This document shows, piece by piece, positions 1-11,700 of a DNA stretch of 64,000 bases. The stretch comes from Lonicera japonica (Eukaryota; Streptophyta; Magnoliopsida; Dipsacales; Caprifoliaceae): assembly GCA_021464415.1 (NCBI GenBank), contig CM038469.1:63717650-63781649 (forward strand). The letters run 5' to 3'. Made by a program: the position numbers and the translations under genes. Position 1 is the stretch's first letter. The number at the start of each line of letters is the position of its first letter. Under the pieces are notes generated by a model. That model was given only the letters and a program-made list of their open reading frames with translations. It did no database searches and was not told the DNA's origin.

Positions 1-1522
1 GTTAGCATACTTCTCAGTATACTAGGAGCACCTCCTCGGATAGAGCAGGTTCCAGATGGCTCCTCTATCTACATATTAGTTTTAGGGAACAAGAACATAT
101 TGGCTTGGAGGCTTGAGCACAGGTCTTTGTCGACATCCCACCAGACCAACCACCTCGACTAGAAGAGAGACCACTCTTTTACCGACTTGAGCAGTCATTA
201 ATCACTCAAGTCCACCCCTTTATCCAAAAAGACATATTAATACCCAGTGTATTAAGTATTAACTAATGGCATTTCACTAGTCAAATCAGTCCCCTAAGGC
301 CTTCATTGTAAATACACGGCGTGGCCTTGTAACAAAATCAGAGAGATTTACAGGGAAAGAAACCCATCTCCTAGCATCACCACTCTCTCACCAACTTTGG
401 CAGATCTCTATCTCTCTCTCAAAAGATCTCTCCCACTTCCATTTCGGTTCATCCATACCTATACATATGTCAAGTGACTATTGTGAACACATCCCTTCAC
501 TTCAAACACTTGTGCTTCCTGCTTCCTTTCTCTTCCCTAAGAGGTCCCGCTGCTCTCGTTCCTCTTCACCAATTCTCTTGTTCCTTGATTATTTGAGCAA
601 CACTTCCATGAAGTGGGTTACTACTACACCATTAATATACTGGAACACACTACCATCTTCCAAATGTTATAGGCATTTGATGTTTGGTCACCAAGAAAAC
701 TGCCCCAAACTACAACTTGAAACATTTTGTTTGGTTGGTTGCCATGAATGTGATGTTTAGTTGCTGTGAAAATTGCATTGCATTTGGCTTATTTCGGTTT
801 TACATTGTGAAATTTTGTTACACTTTGTGTAGCATATGCATATACATATACGTCTCTGCTTGTATTGCACTTCTATATCTTAAATGTTTATGGATTGGTT
901 ATTACATATTTATTCTGGACTGGAGCATACATATTTCATCTGGTAATAGGTATATATATATATAGAGAGAGAGAGAGAGGGAGATCAGAAAGTATATTTT
1001 ACATCAGCGAAAAATTCAAAAGGCAAATAAATAGTTTGACTAGTCAACTGGTCAAAATCATTAAGAATGTGTGCCAGAGGTTAATATTCAGATATTTTGG
1101 GTTCTATTCTAACGCATATCCTTATTTTCAAAATAAAAGTCTACAAAAATAATTTATTGAAATTAATTATCATATTCACTGAAACCTATGTTTGCAAACT
1201 ATTTTTTGTCTGAAATTTGTTTTAATTACTTTGAAAAAAAAGTTCTGTTTGAGTAGCATTGTAGCCACTGACTTGGAAATTCTTGTAGACATTACTGACA
1301 CATTATACGAAAGTTGTACCACAACCACCGTTCTAGACAAGAGTAAATCTATGTAGGCAGTTGTAATTTTCCACGATCACAAGTACTATCAGAAAAATAG
1401 GTGGTGAAAAACCACATGACATTGATGCCAACAGCGGTGGGTAAAGACCCAAGACCCGCAGCTAGTGTTCTAAACATCCCCGCCTATGCTCTAGGCAGTG
1501 GTCTGCGGTAGTCCGTCACCTC

Positions 1523-1553
<31 letters not shown>

Positions 1554-2832
1554 ACCCCACACACACAAGCACAAAACCCACAAAAAAAAAAAAAAAACCA
1601 CTCAACCCCTGTCCCCTCACAGCCCTAGGAACGTGTAGAGATTTTGAGAACATTGCCAGCAATAAGGAACAGGGGGAACACGTGGGTAGAATTAGGGTCA
1701 GCATTTCTATAAAACCTACTGATTCTAAAGCAAATCATCATAGCCAAATCACATCAATAAAGAGAACAAATTCCAAATTGGCTCAAGGCCATTAGGCATT
1801 ATACCACACTCACCCAATTGCAAGTTCAAATTAAGTTGATACACAGAAATTTACACATACAGGAATCTGATTTACTACTCACCTTGGACTCCAATGCTCG
1901 AACCTTGACAATTTTAGAGTTCCTAGTCACGTTGTTGATCCAAAGTACCTTTCTAGCATTACAATTGCTAATAAGAACCCCTACAAACCATCACACCAAT
2001 TAATTACATCCAAAGATTTTTACAAACGAATCAAAAACACTAAAAAGTATAAACATATTAGAGTTGCAAATATGAAATTTGTAGTTAGACGGAGGAAAAA
2101 ATTCAGCCCAGAAGTAGGTGAACTAAAAATTCAAAATTTTAACAGCAGAAATGCATATTTACATCAATTTTTTAGTTCACCCACTTTTTATTGAATTTTT
2201 TATTTTTTTTTATAAAGTTTGGTGGAGTTTCTATAAATTTTTTTTTTTTAAACATTTACCTTTTTGCCCAAAGGTAAATTCTGTTAATTAGTTAAAAGTA
2301 GTACATGCATATTAATTGAAAAAAAGAAAATCTTACATACATAGATAGAAGGGGTGGGGGTGGTTGAGGAAGAAGAATATATATATATATATATACCTGG
2401 TTTGGTTTGGGGATTAAAGGAAACAAGAGGAGTAAAAGATACACAGTTAGACATTTCTTTATAGAGAGAGAGAGAGATTGAGAGTAAAGTTGTTTGAGCA
2501 GTAATGAGAACGATGAGAGAGTATATTTATGAGAATAAAATGATAGTGTGGTGGTTTCGCTGGTTTTTTTTTTTTTTTATTTCTGTGGGAGTTTTGAGGA
2601 TATTGTTTGTTGGTGGTGGTAACGCACGACTAGATAAGGTCAAATTACATAGAATGACCTCCAACTATTCACCAAATTTAAATTTAACCCTTAAAACTCA
2701 TTTTGGAGTACATATATATATATACACGAGAACATTTGTCAAATATCTTGAAAGAAATTTTTTTATCATGAAAATCATATTCACCCAATTTTATTAAAAA
2801 GTTCAAATAAGATGTAAGATAAAACCATTGGG
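1..2832. other. Gene-free AT-rich stretch
   Basis: No open reading frame here resembles a known protein. The stretch contains a poly-C run near 1525-1552 followed by a poly-A run, a short GA repeat near 964-980, an AT microsatellite near 2379-2394 and a GA repeat near 2465-2476. CT-rich sequence at 360-440 could be leader or LTR-like, but I see no repeat partner inside the window to prove it. Short ORFs at 467-760, 684-965 and 2504-2797 lack domains and look like chance. Confidence 0.5.
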
Positions 2833-3014
2833 GGTGGGTGGGGGATTTTTATTTAATTTGCTCATTTGAGGAGAGGGGTTGACCTAGTGGTAGGTAACAT
2901 ACACCCTTGTTTTGAGGTCAAAGGTTCAACTCATGGGGGTGGGTGGGGAGTTTTTCTTTGTTTATAGGATTAATGAAGAGAGTTAGAACCCCCTTAATTT
3001 AAAAAAAAAAAAAA
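2833..3014 (+). mobile_element. SINE with poly-A tail and target duplication
   Basis: A tRNA-derived short element. An A-box-like segment (GACCTAGTGGTAGG) near 2880 and a B-box-like segment (GGTTCAACTC) near 2928 suggest an internal RNA polymerase III promoter. The element ends in a long A run. The flanking words AAAACCATTGG at 2822-2832 and 3015-3025 match over 11 bases and read as a target site duplication, although the leading A bases merge with the tail. Orientation is plus. The box assignment is pattern matching and the family is not identified. Confidence 0.6.
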
Positions 3015-3084
3015 AAAACCATTGGTATGTAAGTTTGGAACTTGGCATATATGAGAAATATTCTCATATATATATATATATATA

Positions 3085-4376
3085 GGAGGCCGCTAAACAC
3101 ACCTCACTTTTCTTCCTAACACTCTCTTATTCACTAACACTCCTTTAGTATATTTTATGACTTACTAACACTCCCACCAAATGAGCACCCACTTTGTAAT
3201 TAATGACAACTAGTAAGATTATTAATGATAATTAATTATATGATTAATAATATAATCAACTTAAAAAAAACAATAATCCTCCCGAACCTTAAACTCTCAT
3301 CATTCTATCACCGTTACCACTGCCGCCGTCTCTGTCTCTCAAGATCAATCAAGATACCTTCCTCTCTTTACACTATTTACATCCATTTTCATTCTTTATG
3401 ATTTTGGAGATTTTATATTCCTCAAAATCGTAAATATTGAAGCGTATTAAGTAATATGATTTTTGTTGTTAAACAATCCACTCGATATGAAACTGCCATC
3501 CCTTCAATGTAACCGAGTACATGTCAATGTATTCGGTCGGAATCAACAGAATACATTGACATATTTTTTTCAAAAATTTAACTCAGGCTCGATTTACATG
3601 AACTGTGTAAGTTTTTGTACACTCGGCCCACATGGACTGTACACAGTGCAATATACTCGGCGTGAATCAGTCGAGTACATTACATTATTTTTTAAACATG
3701 GGGTTTTTGTGTGCTCGATTGAAGTGTGCCTAGTACATTGAATTGTTTTTAACTTAATCTATTTTACACAAACTCGGCCACAAAGAAATGAGTATGCACT
3801 TTTCCATTCGCCTTAGATCAACCAAGTGGACTTTTGTGCACTCGGCGTTCGTTGGCCGAGTGAACCTTCCTACAGACTTGGTCCATTTTTTTTCTTCGGA
3901 TTATTTTTTTCATAAATATTTATGGTTTTTATTATTCATATGAGCTATATGAATTACATCTCGATTTTCATACATATTTTTTTTCATAAATTAAGCCTAA
4001 AATCGTGGTGGTGGTGGTAGAGGAGAGAGAGTGGATGAAGAGAGAGATAATGATAATGATGAAGAATAACAATAAGAAAAGTGAAATAAGATCAAAAGTT
4101 AATTGATTATCTTAACTATTAAAACCATTAGAAAAATGGAAGTTTTAGAAATTAAGGTGGCAGCTGCAATGGTGGTGGTGGAGGAGGAGGAGGTGAGGGA
4201 TGATGATGATGATAAAGAAGGCGGAGGATAAATGTGTTAATGGTGTGTGTTAAATGTTTTAATGCTTTAACTATTAAGTAAATAAGAAAACAAAGGTTTG
4301 TGTTATTAGTAAAATAAATATATTTTTTTAAGGGGAGTATTAGTGAGTAAAGTGAAGTGTGTCATTAGTGGCCCCC
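3085..4376. mobile_element. Non-autonomous TIR element, copy 1
   Basis: The left end (GGAGGCCGCTAAACACACCT) and the reverse complement of the right end (GGGGGCCACTAATGACACAC) are related over about 45 bases, which continue into CACTTCACT- and CTAACACTC-like sequence. Both sides are TATA-rich, so the target duplication cannot be read exactly. The interior has no transposase ORF. It contains ACTCGG-type words in both orientations at 3510-3880 and a GGTGGTGG/GATGAT-rich right arm that partly mirrors a CCGTTACCACTGCCG-like left arm. It shares termini and architecture with the element at 4901-5908. Confidence 0.6.
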
Positions 4377-4449
4377 TATATAAATATAAAAGTCAAAAGA
4401 GCGTTGACACTAAATATGGTGTTTTTGTTTTTGTCCCATCATTATTTTA

Positions 4450-4545
4450 CTTTTAATTAAATTCTTATGCAATTGTTGTAGTTTGAACTCACAACCTTTA
4501 ACTAATAAAAATAGCTTTTACCACTAAACCAACATTTTTTATTTT
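4450..4545 (-). mobile_element. Degraded SINE-like remnant
   Basis: On the minus strand this reads TGGTTTAGTGGTAAAAGC followed about 30 bases later by GAGTTCAAACT, in the order and rough spacing of pol III A and B boxes. A similar minus-strand trace (TTAGTGGTTAGAAG) lies near 4760-4795. No tail or target duplication is clear, so this is a tentative call. Confidence 0.3.
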
Positions 4546-4900
4546 ATTTTTTTTCAATCCTAAATTTGACAATGTGTGTGCATATAAAAAAAGCGTGCAC
4601 ATACATTACATGTGTTTTGAATTTAATATATATACCTATTATAAATTGGAAGTGGCTCGATGTGATTATGATACTAATTTTTGTGGTTTTTCTATTTTAC
4701 CCTTATTATATCTATTTTGAACAAAATATATAGTCAACAAGCTTTAATCCATGACCTGAAAGTTGAAAACATAACTTCTAACCACTAAGTAAATAATAAT
4801 TTTATGCTAAATTTTACACATACATTAAAATAAGACGTATACACATATTACATATGCACCCTGTATCTAGCATATATATATATATATATATATAAATTTA

Positions 4901-5908
4901 GGGAGCTACTATTGACACACTTCACTTCACTCTTTAAAACTCTATTTCTCTCAAACACTTCACAAGTACATTTTATATCGTTTTAACACTCCCAACACTC
5001 CATTTTTAATCTTAAGATTAATTAATACTAATCTAAAAAATACTCCACTCCACTCCACTCAACTCTCACTACTGCACTTTCTTTCTTTATGCAATTCAAA
5101 AAAACAAATCACACCACCCACCCTACAAATCTCATCTTCAATCTTCTTCTTCTAATTCTTTTCTAATCTAGTCGTTTCCTCTCAAACTTTTTCGTTATTA
5201 GTTAAAAAAAAAGTTTCGCCATGTGTTATTGATAAGAATATATTAATTCTGGTTTTTAAGAAGAACAAACAAGAGTTTTTGGTTTGGCCGGTGCACATGC
5301 CACGTCAAACACAAGTTCTGTCATGGATGAAGGTTTACTCGGTTCGTAGAAACCGAGTGTTCTTCATTATGCTCGGTTCTAAGGAACTGAGTAAAACATA
5401 AGTCACTCGATCCTAAGAAACAGAGTGAAATTGGAAAAATGATCCAAAGCCTAACTCGGTTCCTTAGGACCAAGTAACCTGTATTTTACTTGGTTCCTTT
5501 GAGCCGAGTATGATGAACAACATTCGGTTCCTAGGAACCGAGTAAACAATCTTCATGGTGCTCTTTTTTTTTGTATTCAATGATCTATAAATGAAAGAAA
5601 ATGTAAATGAACAACAAAAATATAAATATCCTACTTATTTTGGAGAATGAAGATGATTTAAATGGTGGTGGTGGTGGCAGCGACGGTGGTGGAGAGGAGG
5701 ATGATGAAGAAGAAGGAGGAGGAGGAGGAGGAGGAGAAGAAAAGAGATTTTAATTAATGGATATATAATTAATTTGGGTTTAAATGATGAGTTTAATGTT
5801 TTAATCATTAATTAAAAATAAAAAAGTGGTGTGTGTCAATAGAATAATCAAACTTTTTTTTTGAGGGAGTGTTAGTGAGTGAATTGATGTGTGTCAATAG
5901 CAGGCTCC
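4901..5908. mobile_element. Non-autonomous TIR element, copy 2, with 8-bp TSD
   Basis: The left end (GGGAGCTACTATTGACACAC) matches the reverse complement of the right end (GGAGCCTGCTATTGACACAC), and similarity runs on through CACTTCACTCACTAACACTC-like sequence. The flanks are identical 8-base words, TAAATTTA, at 4893-4900 and 5909-5916. The centre (5335-5550) holds repeated ACTCGGTTCC words and their complements, including a palindromic CTCGG...CCGAG type, able to form several small hairpins. A GGA/GAT-rich tract lies at 5660-5740. No transposase is encoded. An 8-bp duplication is typical of hAT elements, but the termini do not match the usual hAT start, so the superfamily is left open. Confidence 0.68.
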
Positions 5909-5916
5909 TAAATTTA

Positions 5917-7124
5917 TTTTGCAGTCAATTAAACCATTAAATTATTAAATTTGAACATCCAACAACTTTTCCGTCACATTTTAGCACTAAAACAGTAAGA
6001 TAATCGATGATGTTTCAGGCAAAATGCACTAACTTAAAGAGTATTTTTGTGCATTCCGGTTTAACATTAAAATTTTCCACCTCTTCCCTCTAAACTTCTC
6101 AAACCGTTGCCAAATGTACGTATATGTTAGGGATGAGATACCGTCAATTTTGCCGTTTATTGACTTGTACTAATACTAAAAAAGAATTTTGAGTATATTC
6201 AGTCTAAAATGAAAACATTGTGATTTTTTGGTACTTTCATTTTCGATATTATTCGATAAATTTTTGGAATTTACATAATTTTCTCTTTTGGGATTACTTA
6301 ATTTTAATATTATTATTTTTTTGTCTCAAACCAAAGTAATCTGATTAGATTATTTAATCTCTTTGTATAGGTTTGCATGACTTCACGAAACTGAAAGTCT
6401 TATAATATACAAAATTTCAAACTAAAAAATTATGTTATAAGAGCATCCACAATGGAAACTTAGTGGTTTGATAAGTATAGTATATCCTATGTAATTCAGT
6501 ATTGGGCATTAAAATAGTGGTACAACAATTGTATGGTAAAAAAGCCACACAGTATAGCATGAGGCACCAAACGCTATACAATGTGGTGTAAGGTAATGAT
6601 CTTAGCTGAACTCCCAATTTTACTTTTTTCTTATATGACAGATCATTGTTTTATCTTAATTCTTTAAGCTCTGTGAATAAGGCTCCATTTGACAACAATA
6701 TCAAAATTTGTAAGGAAAACGATTAATTTGTGTGACAAATTAAAAAAATGATTTAAGACATGTGGTAAGGTTGTTGCTTTTTAACTTTTTCCATAAAATA
6801 AGTTTACAAACATGAACTTTTTTTTATGCAAACTATGAATTTTCAACCACCATTATAATAAGAATGAACTAACGAAAGTTGGAGGACAACCACATCCATA
6901 TAAGTTAACTCTTGATCTTTTATTAAGGAAGCATGGAGAATGCCAACAAAACAGTTGGCGCCTATTGAGAAGTTGTTTGGGGGTAATAAAGGGAATTTAT
7001 TACACACTAGATCAAAATTTATGAGTTAACGAGGAACATAGGTATTTAGGGGGTTTATTTCAAACACATACCATAGATTAAGGCCCCCTTGTCTAATTTA
7101 CTTTTTTTTTTAATTTATTTTTTT
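5917..7124. other. Intergenic sequence without identifiable gene
   Basis: AT-rich sequence with no protein-like ORF. I see no clear repeats with target duplications here. Confidence 0.5.
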
Positions 7125-8556
7125 GAGTTATTTACAAAATTACCTCTAAAGTTTACTTCTTATCTCACTTTGATCTACAAAGTTCAAAAATGTATAAGTC
7201 CATATATCAAGTTTTACCTGCGTCTCACTTTCCTCTATTTTTGTATGGATCGTCTCAAAAGTTGACGGAATTAGTCATGTGCAAGGCACATGAGGGAGTT
7301 ATTTACAAAAATAACCCTAAAGTTTACAACTTGTCTCACTTTGGTCCACGAAGTTCAAAAATGCATAAGTTTATATATGAAGTTTCACCCACGTTTCACT
7401 TTTTCCTATTTTTTAACGGATCGTCTAAAAAGCTGATGAAATTAGTCATGTACAAGACACATGAGGGGCAAAAATGATAAAACACTATCCTAACTCCATA
7501 TTCTTTCATTTCTTCTTCTTCCCTAATTTTTTCTCTCTCCATTAACACACAATTCCTTATTAAAAAAAAATCCATTAACACACAATTAATTTCTTTTTCT
7601 TATTCTCTCTTTGGTCTTTCTTTCTATCCCCAACTTTATCTTCTCTCTCTACATCGCCGACGCTGGATTTCTTTCCATTTTTCGGCCAACACTAACCACC
7701 ATGAGGACAACGACAACTTCCTCCTCTTCATATTCCTTATCTTACTTCTACAAATTATAAAACTCTAACTCTACTAGACTCTCCCTTCCACTTTCTCCTT
7801 TTTCAAAAATCCTTCGAGCTTCAGATCTTTTTAGCCTTAACTAATGTATCTGTTACAAAAAGGGACTCGCGAATCTGTCCCCAAAAAGGGCACTAAACCT
7901 ATCAATTTGTTTAAAGGGACATTAAAAACACGAATATATTTGAATTGGATCAAATTCGATTTTGATTTCATGTTTAGATTGGTTTTCAATCTCGATTTAC
8001 ATATCGAGATTGGTTTTAAATTTGAGTTTTCTTTTCTAGATCAAAGCAATTATCAATTTTGATTTAGATTTGAGTATAGTTCATTTTCTTAATGTGTGTT
8101 TACACATATATCTGTGTGTGTGTAGAGAGAGAAGATAAAGTTAGGGATAGAAAGAAGGACCAAAGGAGGGGGAAAGAAAGAGAAGAAAAAGAAGAAAGGA
8201 AAGAAGATGGAGTTAGAATAGTATTTTCCCACTTTTGCTCCTCATGCGCCTTGCACATGACTACTTCCGTTATCTTTTAAGACGGACTATCTAAAAATGG
8301 AAGAAAATGAGACACGGGTGAAACTTCATGTATGAATTTATGCATTTTTTAATTTCGTGGATCAAAGTGATTTTTGTAAATAACTCATTTATGTGCCTTG
8401 CACATGACTAATTCAGTCAGCTTTTTAGACGATCTATCCAAAAATGGGAGAAAGTGAGGCATGAGTGAAACTTCATGTATAACTTACGCATATTTGAACT
8501 TTGCGGATTAAAGTGAGATAAAAGGTAAACTTTAGGGTTGATTTTTGTAAATATCT
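7125..8556. mobile_element. Foldback element with tandemly duplicated arms
   Basis: The left arm (about 7125-7470) and right arm (about 8220-8556) are inverted copies of each other. Each arm is itself two tandem copies of a unit of about 170 bases. The unit starts TTATTTACAAAA and passes through CTAAAGTTTAC, TCTCACTTTG, GTTCAAAAATG and GGATCGTCT, ending near GTCATGTGCAAGGCACATGA. Right-arm copies read in reverse from 8555 and 8385. The loop (7500-8200) has a CT/GA-rich section at both edges and no protein domain. The arrangement fits a foldback or long-TIR MULE-like non-autonomous element. I could not read a clean target duplication. Confidence 0.6.
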
Positions 8557-8745
8557 TTTTGTTTTTCTAAGTTAAAGAAGAATACAATAATACTAGTACA
8601 TGGCATTGCTGTCAGTTAATTCGCATTTCGGGAGGGAAATTGCACAGATAATCACTCATCGCCCATTCATATTACAAACTCAATTCTATCTTTCCAATTT
8701 TATATTTGAAAAATAAAAAATCAAGAATAAAAGAAAACGGCATTG

Positions 8746-11700
8746 ATGGAGAGTGCACTGTTATCGGCCTCTCGCTTTATCCCTTCACCTAGTAGTAAGC
8801 ATATCTTCTTCCCTCTTTTTCTTTACCATTTGTGTTCTTTCTTTATAATTATTTTGGCCGATATTGTCTTCAAATTGAGATGAATTTACAATAAAACTTA
8901 TGGGTAGCGATTTAAAGAAAAATTAGAATCCGGTGCCTGGGTTTGGAAATTTTTGAATGTGGTACACGTTTGTAAAATTTAAAACTCGAGTACTGTTGGT
9001 GTAACTTTGAGATATATACACCGCGGCAAATACCGTGACAGATACTTTTGAGCTAGATACCACCTCCGGGGACAGTATCTTTTGAATTTTACGGACGCGG
9101 ACCTCATCCTTTTGAGTTAAGGGACCGGATCCTAAAAACATCTGTGATTTATTATGTGCATTGTACAGTATTTCATCATTGTGAATTGGGATTGATTATT
9201 GTATTTTACTTGAAATAGATACAGAATTGGGTGGATTTGTGAGGAATTTTCAGAGCTCATTTTATGGCAAAGCCGTCAACTGTAGCAACAAATTTAGGGG
9301 AAGAGATCTCCGTACCAACCGTAAAGGCCATTTCTTTGTTACTTCACGGGTTCTGATTTAACTCTACCTTTTCTTATATTACTATTTCAAATTTGTACTT
9401 ATCATCATTTGCCACATCCAATTTGCTTAACATGCATTGTCCTTGTGTTCGTTTTAGGGTGTGTTTGATTGGTTTCTATGGAAAAGAATTGAATTCCTCG
9501 CAATAACCATACATGGATTTTTCTTTTCATGGAAATCAAAAACTTAGGGGAAGTGGTACTACTCACCGCTACATGCATGCTTAAAATGCTAAGAAAGTAG
9601 GATTGTGGTATTATGGAGTAATTTTTGGGGTGCCTTTAACTACACCGACAAAGAAGAACATAAACAAGAAAGATAGGGCAAAGCAAGTTGTAGAGGGTAA
9701 TTGATTCCTTGAGAATTTAGTGCAACCAAACACCTCTAAAGACTGAAATGAGAAATCTTGGCTTTTTCCGTAGAAAATATTTGGAATCAATTACTCAATA
9801 GTCAGTATGATTTATTCAATAAGTTTTCCTGTGTACTTTGAAAGCTCAACAACAAGTTTTGCGATTTGGATTAATTTGCAAAAACTTTTCCTTCTGTTCT
9901 TTCTTTTTATTTGTCTATTTTCATATTTGGCAGCTCGGAAGGAAGGTCAAGAACGAGACTATTGTTCCTGACCCAGATTACCGAATACCAATTGTCTTAC
10001 TTGGTGGGTATTGATTACATTTAATTATATTCAAGTAACACCATTTGTGTAAATCTTTCTATATGATAGTTAAAATGTTAATTCACTGGCTAAAGTTCTC
10101 AGTTTTCTTCACTAATTTTGGTTCTGGGTGAAATGTTGAAATGTATTTGCATTCATTTGACATTAAACTTTCTTTACTATTTGTGTTGTATGCTTAATTA
10201 TAGTATATATCTTGCATGTATTCATGATTTTAGACGGACCAATTTTTTTTCTGCCTAGGTGAAAAATATTTCACCTCAAAACAAACAGGCCCATAGTTTT
10301 GTAGTCTCTATTTTTTATATTTGTTAGCGACATATGCTCTTTGTTTATTCCAATCGGATATGAGGCTATAAATAAGTTTCTCATACCTGAGACTTACAAA
10401 AGAACTCACTTCTTGAGTTCTTCGCTGTGCTACTTATAATTAAGTTGTCATCTCTACTAATACAACTTATATTGTAGCACTCGTTTGTTAATTTTTGTTT
10501 TTGTCAATGCCTCAATGGTTATCTTCTAGGGAAGCTACATATTGTATTTCTTTTAATTGAAGAATTGACATAATAGCTGGAATTAAAACCTTATGAAATA
10601 GCCTGTAATGGGTGTGTTCAATAGGTTGGCTACTGACTGGGAATTTCCCTTATAACCTTTATTATTGTCGAGTCTTTCCATGATACCTCTAAATCCCATT
10701 AAGAGAAAAATAATATTTGGCTCCATTGGTAGGGAAGGCAAAGGGCCGAGTTCGGGCAAGCCCAAATCCAACTCCTCCCGAGGAGGGTTATTTTTACTTT
10801 GAATTTTGACCTGAACCCGCCCCCCTTCACTTGTATGCTTGGCCCCAAACCCACCCCGACCAGTTGCAAGTGTATGATGTTGCGAGGGTATTAAGAAAAA
10901 CATTAATTTTGGGTCGGGTGAGGTCAAACGAGGTTTTTTACATAAACCCTAACCCTAGCTGGGTTGTAATTTAGAAACACATACCTGCACCGGTTTAAAA
11001 AACCCGGCTCATTAGAGTCGAAGCAGATTGAAAACCCACCGGGTTGGCCTATCCCAATCCATCGGCTCATGGACTTGGCGGGTACATTTGACGGTCCAAC
11101 TACCCTTGTAAGTTGTATCTGATAAGAAAGAAGAGTGGGATTGAGAAAATCTCTAACAGGTGGTTTTACAGCTCATATTTCTTCCCTCTAGAGATTGTGT
11201 TTATAGTATTATAAACTTTATATTTGATGTTAAAATTTGATATGAAACAGGTTTAGCTGGTGGGTTAGGTTATACAAATAATCTGTTACCAGCTGCTCCT
11301 GTTGGTCTCCTTGGATTACTCTTATTATTCCAGGTAATTATACTGATGTAGTAAGCAAAGCTCCAATTCATTAGATGTGTCTTGCACTTTGGTGCTTATT
11401 TGTTGTAGTGAAATGATTTTTCCTTATGCAATTGAGTGTACAATACTATAAGATAGAATTCATCATTTCAATTTACGTGTTTAGTTTAGTCAATTGTTGT
11501 TGCCCCATTCTTTCTATCCTTTGTACTAATCCACATTCATCTTGTTCTCCCAGATGATATAACATTTTTATTTTCTTCTTTTCAGACAACTAGAGTGAGA
11601 TTTGTGTTTGATGAAGAAGCCTTGGTATGTTACAGCAACCTGCCCAAAATTTTTGCAATATATTTGTATATGTATGTGTATATATATATATATGTATTTA

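Noticed and set aside
467..760. 97-codon ORF after a CT-rich stretch
   Set aside because: No domain, no conserved composition, and CT-rich low-complexity sequence upstream; treated as chance.
1516..1704. Minus-strand ORF with a polyglycine end
   Set aside because: It is translated from the poly-C run and adjacent poly-A, so it is an artefact of low complexity.
10583..10927. 114-codon minus-strand ORF
   Set aside because: It lies inside DUF3119 intron 3 over a GC-rich dispersed repeat and has no recognisable domain.
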